From assembly GCF_002117935.1 (NCBI RefSeq), contig NZ_BDJE01000011.1, positions 94,425 through 158,424 of the forward strand: a stretch of DNA of 64,000 nucleotides, read 5' to 3'. Below the pieces are notes generated by a model. That model was not told the DNA's origin and did not search any database. It saw nothing but the letters and a program-made list of their open reading frames with translations. The stretch comes from Nocardioides sp. PD653-B2 (GTDB lineage: Bacteria; Actinomycetota; Actinomycetes; Propionibacteriales; Nocardioidaceae). A program made the translations under genes and the position numbers. Shown here in pieces: positions 9,118 through 18,784 of this stretch. Position 1 is the first letter of the stretch; each line of letters starts with the position of its first letter.

Positions 9118-9444
9118 ATGGCTCAGAAGGTCAGCATTGTTCTCGTCGATGACCTCGACGGTAGTGAGGCAACGGAGACTGTCTCTTTCGGCCTCGACGG
9201 CACGTCGTACGAAATCGACCTCAACGACAAGAATGCCGCGAAGCTGCGCGACGCTCTCTCGGGTTATGTCGGTCACGGCCGCAAGGTCGGCGCCGCCCCG
9301 CGCCGCGGACGCAAGTCCGCCGCCAGCACCAGTGGACCCAGCGCCGCCGAGATCCGCGACTGGGCCCGTTCCAACGGTCACGACGTCCCCGACCGCGGTC
9401 GGGTCTCCGCCGAGGTGCGCGAGGCGTTCGCCGCCGCGCACTGA
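9118..9444 (+). CDS. lsr2: Lsr2 nucleoid-associated protein
   Basis: 108 residues. Lsr2 is the actinobacterial H-NS analogue that bridges and silences AT-rich DNA. The N-terminal dimerisation domain (MAQKVSIVLVDDLDG, FGLDGTSYEIDL) is followed by a basic linker (GRKVGAAPRRGRK) and the C-terminal DNA-binding domain with the AT-hook-like RGR in VPDRGRVSAEV. An AGAGG-type ribosome site lies about nine bases before the ATG. The region around the start is relatively AT-rich and could itself be an Lsr2 target. It is flanked downstream by hairpins and repeats. Confidence 0.95.
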   Translation: MAQKVSIVLVDDLDGSEATETVSFGLDGTSYEIDLNDKNAAKLRDALSGYVGHGRKVGAAPRRGRKSAASTSGPSAAEIRDWARSNGHDVPDRGRVSAEVREAFAAAH

Positions 9445-9490
9445 TCACGCCCCCGCGAGTGAGCTTGCGAACTCGCGGCTCAGGGCGGGA

Positions 9491-9543
9491 GGTCGAGTAG
9501 CGCCGTGGCTGAGGGACGAAGCCACAAGGCGCGTATCGAGACC
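9491..9543 (+). repeat. Interspersed hairpin repeat, family C, copy 1
   Basis: This copy begins GGTCGAGTAGCGCC and ends TATCGAGACC. Its centre is a six-base stem GTGGCT/AGCCAC (9505-9510, 9520-9525) around the loop gagggacga. The same layout, with loop gaggaacga, recurs at 18011-18064. Elements of this type occur between genes in many actinobacterial genomes. Confidence 0.7.
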
Positions 9544-9557
9544 CGATAAGACAAGGC

Positions 9558-9590
9558 AGGGCGGTGACCACGGGACGTGGTCACCGCCCT
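9558..9590 (+). terminator. Strong perfect hairpin downstream of lsr2
   Basis: AGGGCGGTGACCACG (9558-9572) and its exact reverse complement (9576-9590) form a 15-bp stem with a three-base loop. There is no clear T tract after it, which is common for high-GC actinobacterial terminators. It is the likely end of the lsr2 transcript. The 396-base gap 9445-9840 otherwise holds only family C repeats. Confidence 0.65.
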
Positions 9591-9603
9591 CGTTCGTCTC
9601 ACC

Positions 9604-9660
9604 GGATTTCGATGCGCCGGTCGCGACCTCGCCAGCTCGGTCGCGCGGCTTGCTCAATCT
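9604..9660 (-). repeat. Interspersed hairpin repeat, family C, diverged inverted copy
   Basis: Read on the minus strand this matches the copy at 18011-18064 closely: AAGCCGCGCGACCGAG aligns with GAGCCGCGCGACTGAG, and GTCGCGACCGGCG is identical. The ends have decayed. It faces copy 1, so lsr2 and clpC are separated by two opposed repeat copies around a hairpin. Confidence 0.55.
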
Positions 9661-9840
9661 GGTGGAGCTCACGCGCCGCGTTCGTCCCTCATACGTCGCT
9701 GCACCGCTCCCATGTTCGCTCTCAGCGGAGTGTCTGGGCCCTGACCGGGGAACGCGTAGGCTGTCAGCGGGGTTAGTTGTCTCGTACCTCCCCTCCGATC
9801 CAGGCGGGCGGGGCCCCGAAAAGCTTCAGGAGCGATGCGC

Positions 9841-12420
9841 ATGTTCGAGCGGTTCACAGACCGAGCCCGACGGGTTGTCGTGCTGGCCCAAGAAGAGGCC
9901 CGCATGCTCTCCCACAACTACATCGGCACCGAGCACATCCTGCTCGGCCTGATCCACGAGGGTGAGGGCGTCGCGGCCAAGGCGCTCGAGAGCCTCGACA
10001 TCTCGCTCGAGGCCGTGCGCGCGCAAGTCGAGGAGATCATCGGCCAGGGCCAGCAGGCGCCCAGCGGCCACATCCCCTTCACCCCGCGCGCCAAGAAGGT
10101 GCTCGAGCTGTCGCTGCGCGAGGCGCTCCAGCTCGGCCACTCCTACATCGGCACGGAGCACATCCTGCTCGGCCTGATCCGCGAGGGTGAGGGCGTCGCC
10201 GCCCAGGTGCTGCAGAAGCTCGGCGCCGACCTCAACCGGGTCCGCCAGCAGGTCATCCAGCTGCTCTCCGGCTTCCAGGGCAAGGAGTCGGCCGGCTCGG
10301 CCGCGGCCGCAGGCGCCTCCGGCAGCGACGCGCCGTCGTCGTCGCTGGTGCTCGACCAGTTCGGTCGCAACCTGACCCAGGACGCCCGCGAGGGCAAGTT
10401 GGACCCGGTCATCGGCCGGGAGCAGGAGATCGAGCGGGTCATGCAGATCCTGTCCCGCCGGACGAAGAACAACCCGGTCCTCATCGGCGAGCCCGGCGTC
10501 GGCAAGACGACGATCGTCGAGGGCCTGGCCCAGGACATCGTCAAGGGCAACGTCCCCGAGACGCTCAAGGACAAGCAGATCTACACGCTCGACCTGGGCG
10601 CCCTGGTGGCCGGCTCGCGCTACCGCGGTGACTTCGAGGAGCGCCTCAAGAAGGTCCTCAAGGAGATCCGCACCCGAGGCGACATCGTGCTGTTCATCGA
10701 CGAGATCCACACCCTCGTCGGCGCCGGCGCGGCCGAGGGCGCGATCGACGCCGCCAGCATCCTCAAGCCGATGCTGGCCCGCGGCGAGCTGCAGACCATC
10801 GGCGCGACCACCCTCGACGAGTACCGCAAGTACCTCGAGAAGGACGCCGCCCTCGAGCGCCGCTTCCAGCCGATCCAGGTCGCCGAGCCGTCGATCGCCC
10901 ACACGATCGAGATGCTCAAGGGCCTGCGCGACCGCTACGAGGCCCACCACCGCGTGACGATCACCGACGAGGCGCTCGTCTCGGCCGCGACGCTGGCCGA
11001 CCGCTACATCTCCGACCGCTTCCTGCCCGACAAGGCCATCGACCTGATCGACGAGGCCGGCTCGCGGCTGCGGATCCGCCGGATGACGGCCCCCGCCGAC
11101 CTGCGCGAGTACGACGACAAGATCGGCGAGGTGCGGCAGCGCAAGGAGGCCGCCATCGACGGCCAGGACTTCGAGGCCGCGGCGCGCCTGCGCGACGAGG
11201 AGAAGCAGCTCATCCTGAAGAAGTCCGAGCGCGAGAAGCAGTGGCGCGCGGGCGACATGGACGAGGTGGCCGAGGTCGACGAGGAGCTCATCGCCGAGGT
11301 CCTCGCGGTCGCGACCGGCATCCCGATCGTGAAGCTCTCCGAGGAGGAGTCCACGCGGCTGCTCAACATGGAGGACGAGCTGCACAAGCGGGTCATCGGC
11401 CAGGAGGAGGCCGTCAAGGCCATCTCGCGGGCGATCCGTCGTACCCGTGCCGGCATGAAGGACCCGAAGCGCCCCGGCGGTTCGTTCATCTTCGCCGGCC
11501 CGTCCGGTGTCGGTAAGACCTGGCTGTCCAAGACGCTCGCCGAGTTCCTCTTCGGCGACGAGGACGCGCTGATCCAGCTCGACATGTCGGAGTACGGCGA
11601 GAAGCACACCGTCTCGCGGCTCTTCGGCTCGCCTCCCGGCTACGTCGGCTACGAAGAGGGCGGCCAGCTCACCGAGAAGGTGCGCCGCAAGCCGTTCTCC
11701 GTGGTGCTCTTCGACGAGGTCGAGAAGGCTCACCCGGACATCTTCAACAGCCTGCTGCAGATCCTCGAGGAAGGTCGCCTGACCGACTCGCAGGGCCGGG
11801 TGGTCGACTTCAAGAACACCGTCATCATCATGACCACCAACCTCGGCACCCGCGACATCGCCAAGGGCGTCAACCTGGGCTTCCAGGCCTCGGGCGACGC
11901 GGCCGGCTCCTACGAGCGGATGAAGGCCAAGGTCTCCGACGAGCTCAAGCAGCACTTCCGCCCGGAGTTCCTCAACCGTGTCGACGAGATCATCGTGTTC
12001 CCGCCGCTGACGCAGGAGCAGATCGTCCACATGGTCGACAACATGATCGCGGGGGTCGAGCTCCGGCTCAAGGACCGCGACATGTCGCTCGAGCTCACCC
12101 AGCCGGCCAAGAACCTGCTGGCCGAGCGGGGCTTCGACCCGGTGCTGGGCGCGCGGCCGCTGCGGCGCACGATCCAGCGCGAGATCGAGGACGTGCTGTC
12201 GGAGAAGATGCTCTTCGGCGAGGTCGGCCCGGGACAGATCGTCCTGGTCGGCGTCGAGGGCGAGGGCCCGGAGGCGAAGTTCACCTTCGCCGGCCAGAAG
12301 GTCGGCGTGCTGCCCGACCTCCCGCCGTTCGAGACCGCCGAGGTCGCCGCGTCGGAGGTGCCGCCGATCGAGGGTCCCGACGACAGCGACGGCCCGATCG
12401 ACGTCCCGAAGGCCGACTGA
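9841..12420 (+). CDS. clpC: ATP-dependent Clp protease ATP-binding subunit ClpC
   Basis: 859 residues. ClpC is the hexameric AAA+ unfoldase that feeds substrates to ClpP. Order: Clp N-domain with two repeats (residues 1-145), AAA1 with GEPGVGKTT, a UVR-type middle segment ([20 protein letters not shown]), AAA2 with GPSGVGKTW, and the C-terminal D2-small domain. ATG 9841 is chosen over ATG 9835: the Shine-Dalgarno AGGAG (9828-9832) is eight bases from 9841 but only two from 9835, and the family begins [14 protein letters not shown]. The N-domain is the target of natural anti-mycobacterial peptides in related species. Confidence 0.96.
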   Translation: MFERFTDRARRVVVLAQEEARMLSHNYIGTEHILLGLIHEGEGVAAKALESLDISLEAVRAQVEEIIGQGQQAPSGHIPFTPRAKKVLELSLREALQLGHSYIGTEHILLGLIREGEGVAAQVLQKLGADLNRVRQQVIQLLSGFQGKESAGSAAAAGASGSDAPSSSLVLDQFGRNLTQDAREGKLDPVIGREQEIERVMQILSRRTKNNPVLIGEPGVGKTTIVEGLAQDIVKGNVPETLKDKQIYTLDLGALVAGSRYRGDFEERLKKVLKEIRTRGDIVLFIDEIHTLVGAGAAEGAIDAASILKPMLARGELQTIGATTLDEYRKYLEKDAALERRFQPIQVAEPSIAHTIEMLKGLRDRYEAHHRVTITDEALVSAATLADRYISDRFLPDKAIDLIDEAGSRLRIRRMTAPADLREYDDKIGEVRQRKEAAIDGQDFEAAARLRDEEKQLILKKSEREKQWRAGDMDEVAEVDEELIAEVLAVATGIPIVKLSEEESTRLLNMEDELHKRVIGQEEAVKAISRAIRRTRAGMKDPKRPGGSFIFAGPSGVGKTWLSKTLAEFLFGDEDALIQLDMSEYGEKHTVSRLFGSPPGYVGYEEGGQLTEKVRRKPFSVVLFDEVEKAHPDIFNSLLQILEEGRLTDSQGRVVDFKNTVIIMTTNLGTRDIAKGVNLGFQASGDAAGSYERMKAKVSDELKQHFRPEFLNRVDEIIVFPPLTQEQIVHMVDNMIAGVELRLKDRDMSLELTQPAKNLLAERGFDPVLGARPLRRTIQREIEDVLSEKMLFGEVGPGQIVLVGVEGEGPEAKFTFAGQKVGVLPDLPPFETAEVAASEVPPIEGPDDSDGPIDVPKAD

Positions 12421-12425
12421 ACCAA

Positions 12426-12510
12426 CGCCGAGTCGGCGCCAGTTTCCCCACCAACGGGACACTGGCGCCGACTCGGCGCATTTACGCGGGAAACTGGCGC
12501 CGACTCGGCG
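12426..12510. terminator. Palindromic repeat family B between convergent clpC and mutY
   Basis: CGCCGAGTCGGCGCCAGT (12426-12443) is followed after 17 bases by its exact reverse complement (12461-12478), an 18-bp stem. A third copy in the inverted orientation lies at 12493-12510 and abuts the mutY stop. It sits between convergent genes and probably acts as a bidirectional terminator. The identical motif recurs twice at 22.7-22.8 kb. Confidence 0.7.
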
Positions 12511-12511
12511 C

Positions 12512-13378
12512 TCAGGGGAGCGCGTAGGTGTCCGGGCCGGCGTGCACGACCAGCGCGTCCTCGACCAGGGACGCCAGGCAGCGGACCCGCTGTGCCTCCT
12601 CGGACCACGCGGCGTCGAGGCTGCTGCGGTGCACCGGCCCGTCGCTGTCGCGCAGCACCGCGAGCAGCCGCCCGCGGCACTGCCGGTCGGTGCCGGCCCA
12701 GGTCTGCACCTTGCGGGGCGGCCCGTCGTACGCCGGGTGGCCGGCGGCGCGCCACGCACACAGGTCGGCCACCGGGCAGGCGTCGCAGCGTGGCTTCGCG
12801 GCCGTGCAGACCAGGGCGCCGAGCTCCATCACCGCGACCGACCAGGTGGCGGCGGTGGGCACGTCGTCGGGCAGTACCTCGAGCGCCACCTCGCGCTCCG
12901 CCTTCGTGACCGACGGGGCCGGGAACTCCACGCCCTGCAGGGTGCGCGCGAAGACCCGGCGCACGTTGGTGTCGAGGACGACGTGGCGGCGCCCGTGCGC
13001 GAAGGTCGCGATCGCCGCGGCGGTGTAGTCGCCGATGCCGGGCAGCGCGCGCAGGTCGTCGTACGACGCGGGCACCTCCCCGTCGTGCCGCTCGACGATC
13101 GCGACCGCCGCGGCGTGCAGCCGCAGCGCCCGGCGCGGGTAGCCCAGCCGTCCCCACGCGCGGACGGCCTCGCCGGTCGCCTCGGCCGCCAGGTCCGCCG
13201 GCGACGGCCAGCGCGTGAGCCACTGCTCGTGCACCGGCAGCACCCGGGCGACCGGGGTCTGCTGCAGCATGAACTCCGAGACCATCACCGACCACGGGGT
13301 CGCGTCGACCCCGCGCCAGGGGAGCTCGCGGGCGTGCGCGTCGTACCAATCGAGGATCGGCTCGTGCAAGGCGCTCAT
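12512..13378 (-). CDS. mutY: A/G-specific adenine glycosylase
   Basis: 288 residues. MutY removes adenine mispaired with 8-oxoguanine. The helix-hairpin-helix LPGIGDYTAAAIATFA and the catalytic Asp region VVLDTNVRRVFAR are clear, as is the [4Fe-4S] ligand pattern C-x6-C-x2-C-x5-C in the segment CTAAKPRCDACPVADLC. The C-terminal NUDIX-like 8-oxoG recognition domain of longer MutY proteins is very short here, as in other actinobacteria. The gene is convergent with clpC across the family B palindrome. GTG 13381 immediately upstream is an alternative start. Confidence 0.94.
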   Translation of the reverse strand: MSALHEPILDWYDAHARELPWRGVDATPWSVMVSEFMLQQTPVARVLPVHEQWLTRWPSPADLAAEATGEAVRAWGRLGYPRRALRLHAAAVAIVERHDGEVPASYDDLRALPGIGDYTAAAIATFAHGRRHVVLDTNVRRVFARTLQGVEFPAPSVTKAEREVALEVLPDDVPTAATWSVAVMELGALVCTAAKPRCDACPVADLCAWRAAGHPAYDGPPRKVQTWAGTDRQCRGRLLAVLRDSDGPVHRSSLDAAWSEEAQRVRCLASLVEDALVVHAGPDTYALP

Positions 13379-13441
13379 CACCGACCATTGTCGTCGGTGT
13401 GGCAGCACGATCCGGAGCGGGTCACTGACTAGCGTGGCGGC

Positions 13442-14248
13442 ATGCCCGCCATGACCCGAGGCCCGCTCCCGGCGCGGGTGTACTGGGTGCGCCGGACGAT
13501 GGTGCTGGGCACCGCCCTGCTCCTCGTCGTCGGCATTGCCCGGTTGCTCGGTGGCGGCAGCGACGCGTCGTCGGTCGGCGACACCGCAGCCCAGGTCGCC
13601 GCGGACCGGACGCCCAGCGAGATCCTCACCTCGTCCCTGCCGGTGACACCGAGTGACTCGGCGCGCAAGCCCGGCAAGCCCGGCAAGCACCGGCCGAGCG
13701 GTCAGCAGTCCAGCGAGGCGCCGCCGCTCGCCACGCCCGACGGCACGTGCGCGAACGACGACATCGCCGTCACCCCCAAGGTCGAGAACGCCGTGGCCGG
13801 GCGCGACGTGCTGATCGTGCTCCAGCTCCGGACCCTCGACTCGGAGGCGTGCACGTGGCCGGCGTCCTCCGACGCGCTCACCCTCTCGATCACCTCCGGT
13901 CGTGACGACATCTGGTCGAGTCGCGACTGCCCCCACGCCGTGCCGGTCCGCGACGTCGTGGTGCGCAAGGCGGTCACCACGAACCTCGGCGTCACCTGGC
14001 GGAGCGCTCGCCGCTCCGGCGAGGAGTGCTACCTCCGGACCGACTGGGCGATGCCCGGCTGGTACCACGTGACCGCGTCGGCGCTGGGCGGCGAGCCGTC
14101 CGACCTGCAGTTCCAGCTGACCACCCCGGTCGCCGGGACGGTCACCGAGACCGCCAAGCCGACGAACTCGCCGTCGGGCTCGCCGACCGGTCGGCCGGTC
14201 ACGCCGTCGAACTCGAAGTCCCCGACCGGAGCCGTCGAACCCGACTAG
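13442..14248 (+). CDS. Membrane-anchored protein of unknown function
   Basis: 268 residues. A basic N-terminus (about 20 residues) precedes one hydrophobic segment ([19 protein letters not shown]), then a Ser/Pro-rich linker, a globular region with four Cys ([28 protein letters not shown]) and a Thr/Ser/Pro-rich tail. This is the layout of an exported protein held by its signal anchor, probably with disulfides. No family is recognised. TAGCGT (13430-13435) lies six bases before ATG, suggesting leaderless transcription. Its TAG stop overlaps the disA stop within the palindrome CTAG. Confidence 0.65.
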   Translation: MPAMTRGPLPARVYWVRRTMVLGTALLLVVGIARLLGGGSDASSVGDTAAQVAADRTPSEILTSSLPVTPSDSARKPGKPGKHRPSGQQSSEAPPLATPDGTCANDDIAVTPKVENAVAGRDVLIVLQLRTLDSEACTWPASSDALTLSITSGRDDIWSSRDCPHAVPVRDVVVRKAVTTNLGVTWRSARRSGEECYLRTDWAMPGWYHVTASALGGEPSDLQFQLTTPVAGTVTETAKPTNSPSGSPTGRPVTPSNSKSPTGAVEPD

Positions 14249-15327
14249 ACGTACCGCTCCAAGATCGTCGACTCGGCCAGCCGGGAGAGGCCCTCGCGCA
14301 CGCTGCGGGCCCGGAGCTCGCCGACGCCGTCGACGGCCTGCAGGTCGTCGACCCCGGCGGAAAGCAGCTTCTGGAGGGTGCCGAAGTGGTCGACCAGCCG
14401 GTCGACGACGGCGGTGGGCAGCCGCGGCACCTTGGCGAGCAGCCGGTAGCCACGCGGGGCGACGGCCCCGTCGAGGTGCTCGCCGTTGCCGAGCCCGAGG
14501 GCGCGGGCGGCGGCGGCCGGGTCGACCAGCTCGGTCGACGAGAGCGACTCGAGCCGGTTGAGCAGCGCCTCGGGGCTCTTGGACCGCCGGCCGGCCGGCA
14601 GGTAGTCGCGGATCACCAGCTCGCGCTCGGTGTCGACGCCGGTCACGAGCTCCTCGAGCTGGAGCGACAGCAGCCGGCCGTCGGTGCCGAGCTCGAGCAC
14701 GTAGTCCTCGATCTCGCTCGCGATCCGGGTCACCATCTCCAGTCGCTGCGCGACCACCGCGACGTCGCGGACCGTGACGAGGTCCTCGATCTCGAGCGCG
14801 GACAGGGTGCTCGAGACCTCGTCGAGGCGCATCTTGTAGCGCTCGAGGGTCGCGAGCGCCTGGTTGGCGCGGGACAGGATCTGGCCGGAGCCCTCGAGCA
14901 CGTGGCGGGTCTCCCCGACGTACGCCGCGATGATCTGCATCGACTGCGACACCGAGATCACCGGGAAGCCGGTCTGGCGGGCAACCCGGTCGGCGGTGCG
15001 GTGCCGGGTGCCGGTCTCCTCGGACGGGATGGTGTGGTCGGGCATCAGGTGCACGGCCGCCCGCAGGATCCGGGTGACGTCCTGGTCGAGGATGATCGCG
15101 CCGTCCATCTTGGCGAGCTCGCGCAGGCCGGTCGCGGTGAACGGGACGTCGAGGGTGAACCCACCGGTGGCGATCGACTCGACCACCTTGTCGTGGCCGA
15201 GCACGATCAGCGCGCCGGTGCGGCCGCGCAGGATCCGCTCGAGGCCGTCACGCAGCGGCGTGCCGGGGGCGATCGTGGCGAGGGTCGCGCGCAGGCGCAG
15301 CGTCTCGTCCGAGCGGTCGATGGCCAC
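14245..15327 (-). CDS. disA: DNA integrity scanning diadenylate cyclase DisA
   Basis: 360 residues, the same size as known DisA. It makes cyclic di-AMP from two ATP and scans DNA. The N-terminal DAC domain shows the catalytic KMDGAIILD and GTRHRTADR motifs; a long helical spine and the C-terminal HhH segment ([22 protein letters not shown]) follow. GTG 15327 is chosen for AAGGGA upstream and for length. An in-frame ATG at 15360 would add 11 residues. TAGACT (15377-15382 on the minus strand) overlaps the radA stop and could be an internal promoter. disA follows radA, the usual pairing. Confidence 0.95.
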   Translation of the reverse strand: MAIDRSDETLRLRATLATIAPGTPLRDGLERILRGRTGALIVLGHDKVVESIATGGFTLDVPFTATGLRELAKMDGAIILDQDVTRILRAAVHLMPDHTIPSEETGTRHRTADRVARQTGFPVISVSQSMQIIAAYVGETRHVLEGSGQILSRANQALATLERYKMRLDEVSSTLSALEIEDLVTVRDVAVVAQRLEMVTRIASEIEDYVLELGTDGRLLSLQLEELVTGVDTERELVIRDYLPAGRRSKSPEALLNRLESLSSTELVDPAAAARALGLGNGEHLDGAVAPRGYRLLAKVPRLPTAVVDRLVDHFGTLQKLLSAGVDDLQAVDGVGELRARSVREGLSRLAESTILERYV

Positions 15328-15379
15328 GTTCGCCGATCCCTTCGTGTGGGCGCGGCGCACCTCGGCCGCTGCGGGAAGT

Positions 15380-16798
15380 CTAGAGCCCTTCGACCGGGCG
15401 GGGCTTCTGATGCTGCGAGTTGGTCAGGTGGAGCAGCCGGAGGGCGGCGCCGATGTCGGGGACGTCGAGCACGCGCATGCCGTCGATCGTCCAGGACTCG
15501 GGGGACCGAGCGGCGGGCCGTCCGGGCTCGGTCGGGACGACGGCGAGCTGGAAGCCCAGCCGGGCGGCCTCGGCCAGCCGTTGGGGCAGGTCGCGGACCC
15601 GGCGCAGCTCGCCGGCCAGCCCGATCTCGCCCATCGCGACGACCCCGCGCGGCGCGGGCACGCCGCGGGTCGCCGAGGCCAGCGCCACCGCGACCGCCAG
15701 GTCGCTCGCAGGCTCGGTCACCCGCGCGCCGCCGACCGTGGAGGCGAAGACGTCCATCGTGTGCAGCCGGATGTTGGCGTGCTGCTGGAGGACGGCCATC
15801 ACCATCGCGACCCTCGACGAGTCGAGCCCAGACGTCGTACGTCGTGGCCGCTCGGCCGCGCTGTGGGTCACCAGCGCCTGCACCTCGGCCAGCATCGGCC
15901 GCCGGCCCTCCATCGTCACGGCGACGCAGGTGCCGGGGACCATCGCGTGGTGGTTCTCGACGAAGAGGCCGGTCGGGTCGGTGACGGCGGTGATGCCGTC
16001 GGGGCCGAGGTCGAAGCAGCCGACCTCGTCGACGGGGCCGAAGCGGTTCTTCATCGCCCGCACCACCCGGAAGCGCGAGTCGCGGTCGCCCTCGAAGTGG
16101 AGCACCACGTCGACGACGTGCTCGAGCACCCGGGGACCGGCGATCGAGCCGTCCTTGGTGACGTGGCCGACGATGACCATGGTGATGTTGCGGGTCTTGG
16201 CGACGCGGATCAGCGCCGCCGCGACCTCCTTGACCTGGGTGACGCCGCCGGGCACGCCCTCGACGCCGGGCGCCCCGATGGTCTGGATCGAGTCGACGAC
16301 CACGAGCGTGGGGCGGACCTGCTCGATGTGGGTCAGCACCGCACCGAGGTCGGTCTCGGCCGCGAGATAGAGCTCGTCGTGCACGCCCCCGGTCCGGTCG
16401 GCACGCAGCCGGACCTGGGAGGCCGACTCCTCGCCGGTCACGTAGAGGGTGCGGCGCTGGTAGCGCGCCGTCTGGGCGGCGACCTCGAGCAGCAGCGTGC
16501 TCTTGCCGACGCCGGGCTCGCCGGCCAGCAGGATCGCGGCGCCCGGCACCAGCCCGCCGCCGAGCACCCGGTCGAGCTCGGGGACGCCGCTGCTGCGGAA
16601 CTCGGAGTCCTCGGCAGAGACCTGGCCGATCGGCACCGCGGGCCGGGTGACCGGGGTGGCCGTCGTCCGCCCGGCCGGCACGACCGCCGCCTCGGCGACC
16701 GATCCCCACGCCTGGCACTCGCCGCAGCGCCCGACCCACTTCGTCGTCTCCCAGCCGCACTCGGAGCAACGGAAGGCGGCGCGGGGGGTCTTCGACAT
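15380..16798 (-). CDS. radA: DNA repair protein RadA
   Basis: 472 residues. RadA (Sms) is a RecA-like hexameric branch-migration ATPase. Order: N-terminal C4 zinc finger ([18 protein letters not shown], residues about 10-27), RecA-like core with Walker [10 protein letters not shown], the RadA-specific [11 protein letters not shown] motif (about residue 245), and a C-terminal Lon-like domain ([17 protein letters not shown]). TACCGT (16806-16811, minus) lies seven bases before the ATG, so translation is probably leaderless. It is divergent from the LacI regulator and co-directional with disA, which in Bacillus interacts with RadA. Confidence 0.96.
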   Translation of the reverse strand: MSKTPRAAFRCSECGWETTKWVGRCGECQAWGSVAEAAVVPAGRTTATPVTRPAVPIGQVSAEDSEFRSSGVPELDRVLGGGLVPGAAILLAGEPGVGKSTLLLEVAAQTARYQRRTLYVTGEESASQVRLRADRTGGVHDELYLAAETDLGAVLTHIEQVRPTLVVVDSIQTIGAPGVEGVPGGVTQVKEVAAALIRVAKTRNITMVIVGHVTKDGSIAGPRVLEHVVDVVLHFEGDRDSRFRVVRAMKNRFGPVDEVGCFDLGPDGITAVTDPTGLFVENHHAMVPGTCVAVTMEGRRPMLAEVQALVTHSAAERPRRTTSGLDSSRVAMVMAVLQQHANIRLHTMDVFASTVGGARVTEPASDLAVAVALASATRGVPAPRGVVAMGEIGLAGELRRVRDLPQRLAEAARLGFQLAVVPTEPGRPAARSPESWTIDGMRVLDVPDIGAALRLLHLTNSQHQKPRPVEGL

Positions 16799-16922
16799 GG
16801 GTGGAACGGTAGGCGCCGGCGCCGACACTGCGGTCGAGGACCGGGGGTCCTTCTGCAAACGCCCGCGGCTGTGGTGTCATTGGATCGATCAAGACGATCC
16901 CCGGCAGGTCGAGGAGGTGGGG

Positions 16923-17981
16923 TTGTCCAGGAGCTCGGGTCGGCCCGCAGGCCGGCTTTCGGTGACCCCGCTGAGCACGACCCCTCCCACGTTGGCGGAC
17001 GTCGCCGAGCTGGCCGGGGTCTCGCGGCAGACGGTCTCGAACGCCGTCAACAACCCCGACCTGCTGCGCTCCGACACCCTCGCCCGCGTCCAGGACGCGA
17101 TCGAGGCTCTCGGCTACTCGCCCAACCGGGCCGCGCGCAACCTGCGCACCCGCGCCTCCCACCTGATCGGGATGCGGATCGGGCCGGCCCAGGAGGGCAC
17201 GGCCAACGCGACGATGGACCGGTTCGTGCACTCCCTCGTGGAGACCTCGCGCGAGGCGGGCTACCACGTGCTGCTCTTCGCCGGCTCGAGTGAGGATCCG
17301 ATCGCGGGCTACGAGGACCTGCTCCGCTCGACGGCCGTCGACGCGTTCGTCGTCACCGACACCTACCTCGGCAACCCCCAGGCCGTCTGGCTCGAGCAGC
17401 GGCGCGCTCCCTTCGTCGCCTTCGGCCGGCCCTGGGACCACCCCGACGCCCGGCACCCGTGGGTCGACGTCGACGGCGCGGCCGGCACCGACCTCGCCAC
17501 CACCCACCTGCTCGACCGCGGTCACCAGCGGATCGCCTGGATCGGCTGGCGCAAGGACTCCCGCATCGGCGAGGACCGGCGGGCCGGCTGGAGCCGGGCC
17601 CTCCACGCCCGCGGCCTGCCGACCACCGGCCTGGCGTCACGGGTCGAGGACACCGTCGCCAGCGGGCGCGAGGCGAGCGCCGTGCTCCTCGACGAGGCGC
17701 AGCCGACCGCCTTCGTCTGTGCCTCCGACACCTTGGCGATGGGGGTGCTGCACACGTTCCGGGACCGCGGCATCACCGCCGGCCGGGAGATGTCGGTCGT
17801 CGGCTTCGACGACTCCCAGGTCGCCCAGGTCGTCCCGTTCGGCCTGACCTCCGTGCGGCAGCCGCTCGAGGACGTCGCGGTCGAGATCGTCAAGGCGCTC
17901 GAGGGCCTGCTCGCCCACCCGCCCACCATCGCCACCAGCACGCTGCTCGTGCCGACCCTGGCGCTGCGCGGGTCCAGCTAG
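16923..17981 (+). CDS. LacI-family transcriptional regulator
   Basis: About 352 residues. The N-terminal HTH is typical LacI: LADVAELAGVSRQTVSNAVNNP with the hinge helix SPNRAARNLRT, followed by a periplasmic-binding-protein fold with conserved ASDTLAMGVL and VVGFDDSQVAQ motifs. TTG 16923 is preferred because GAGGAGG lies just upstream; GTG 16962 (VTPLST) is the alternative and has no ribosome site. No sugar-use gene is adjacent, so the ligand is unknown. GATCGATC (16883-16890) within TTGGATCGATCAA upstream is a possible but weak autoregulatory operator. Confidence 0.85.
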   Translation: MSRSSGRPAGRLSVTPLSTTPPTLADVAELAGVSRQTVSNAVNNPDLLRSDTLARVQDAIEALGYSPNRAARNLRTRASHLIGMRIGPAQEGTANATMDRFVHSLVETSREAGYHVLLFAGSSEDPIAGYEDLLRSTAVDAFVVTDTYLGNPQAVWLEQRRAPFVAFGRPWDHPDARHPWVDVDGAAGTDLATTHLLDRGHQRIAWIGWRKDSRIGEDRRAGWSRALHARGLPTTGLASRVEDTVASGREASAVLLDEAQPTAFVCASDTLAMGVLHTFRDRGITAGREMSVVGFDDSQVAQVVPFGLTSVRQPLEDVAVEIVKALEGLLAHPPTIATSTLLVPTLALRGSS

Positions 17982-18010
17982 CGGAGACGCGGAGCGGATC
18001 CGCTGATGGT

Positions 18011-18064
18011 GGTCGAGCGAGCCGCGCGACTGAGGAACGAAGTCGCGACCGGCGTGTCGAGACC
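18011..18064 (+). repeat. Interspersed hairpin repeat, family C
   Basis: This copy begins GGTCGAGCGAGCCGCGC and ends GTGTCGAGACC. The seven-base stem CGCGACT/AGTCGCG (18025-18031, 18041-18047) encloses loop gaggaacga. It lies between the convergent LacI regulator and the methyltransferase, consistent with a terminator-like role. It is the best-preserved of the three copies in the window. Confidence 0.7.
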
Positions 18065-18081
18065 TGGTGACGTACGCGGAG

Positions 18082-18777
18082 TCAGAACAGCTTCCACCAG
18101 AGGTTGACGGCGTAGTCGACCTCGGTGCCCTCGTGCTCCGCCAGCACCGCGTCGGCGACGGCCGCGGTGAACTCGATGCGGACGACGCTCTCCAGGTCGG
18201 CGCGCGAGGAGAACGACCAGCGCATGTCCACGGGTGTCCGGGTCCAGCCGCGCGTCGACCAGAAGCGCTCCACCGCGACCGGGTCGACCTCGGGGTAGCC
18301 GCGGCGGAACCAGCCACCGAAGGTCGAGCGCGTCGGGTCGTTGTCGATCACGAACGCGGCGCCCCCACGCCGTACGACGCGGTCGAGCTCGGCGAGGCCC
18401 GGCTCGCAGCCCGGCCCGAAGAAGTAGGCCCACCGGGCGTGCACGACGTCGACCGACGCGTCGGCGACCGGGAGCGACTGCGCGGCGCCCTGGTGGACGG
18501 TGACGTTCGCGAACCGGCGGGTACGACGACGAGCCAGCGCGACCAGGTCGGCGTGCGGCTCGACGCCGACCACCGTCGCGGCCTCGGCGGCGAAGGGCGG
18601 GAGGTGGAAGCCGGTGCCGCAGCCGACGTCCAGCACCTCGCGCCCGGCCCACGTCGCGACCGACCGCATCGCGGCCTCGATCGCGCCGTCGGGGTCGACC
18701 GCGCGGTTCTCGGTCTCGTACGTCGCGGGGTGGTTCCAGATGTTGGGGCTCGGCCGGGCCCCGGGGGAGACGCTCAG
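18082..18777 (-). CDS. Class I SAM-dependent methyltransferase, non-standard start
   Basis: Rossmann-fold methyltransferase with motif I VLDVGCGTGFHLPPF, acidic motif II (VVGVEPHADLV) and the post-motif VHARWAYFFG. The substrate is unknown. The first ATG/GTG/TTG in frame is ATG 18669, which leaves only about 13 residues before motif I. The reading frame continues upstream as SPNIWNHPATYETENRAVDP, which looks like genuine N-terminal sequence of this methyltransferase type. The only plausible initiator there is CTG 18777 (231 residues), seven bases after the VOC-gene stop and so coupled to it. A short form from ATG 18669 (195 residues) cannot be excluded. Confidence 0.75.
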   Translation of the reverse strand: MSVSPGARPSPNIWNHPATYETENRAVDPDGAIEAAMRSVATWAGREVLDVGCGTGFHLPPFAAEAATVVGVEPHADLVALARRRTRRFANVTVHQGAAQSLPVADASVDVVHARWAYFFGPGCEPGLAELDRVVRRGGAAFVIDNDPTRSTFGGWFRRGYPEVDPVAVERFWSTRGWTRTPVDMRWSFSSRADLESVVRIEFTAAVADAVLAEHEGTEVDYAVNLWWKLF

Positions 18778-18784
18778 TGGACCA

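Noticed and set aside
14026..15984. Long open frames opposite disA, radA, menECD, clpC, antiporter and others
   Set aside because: They are Arg/Ala/Gly/Pro-rich mirror frames produced by the very high GC3 of real genes on the other strand or frame, with no recognisable domains.
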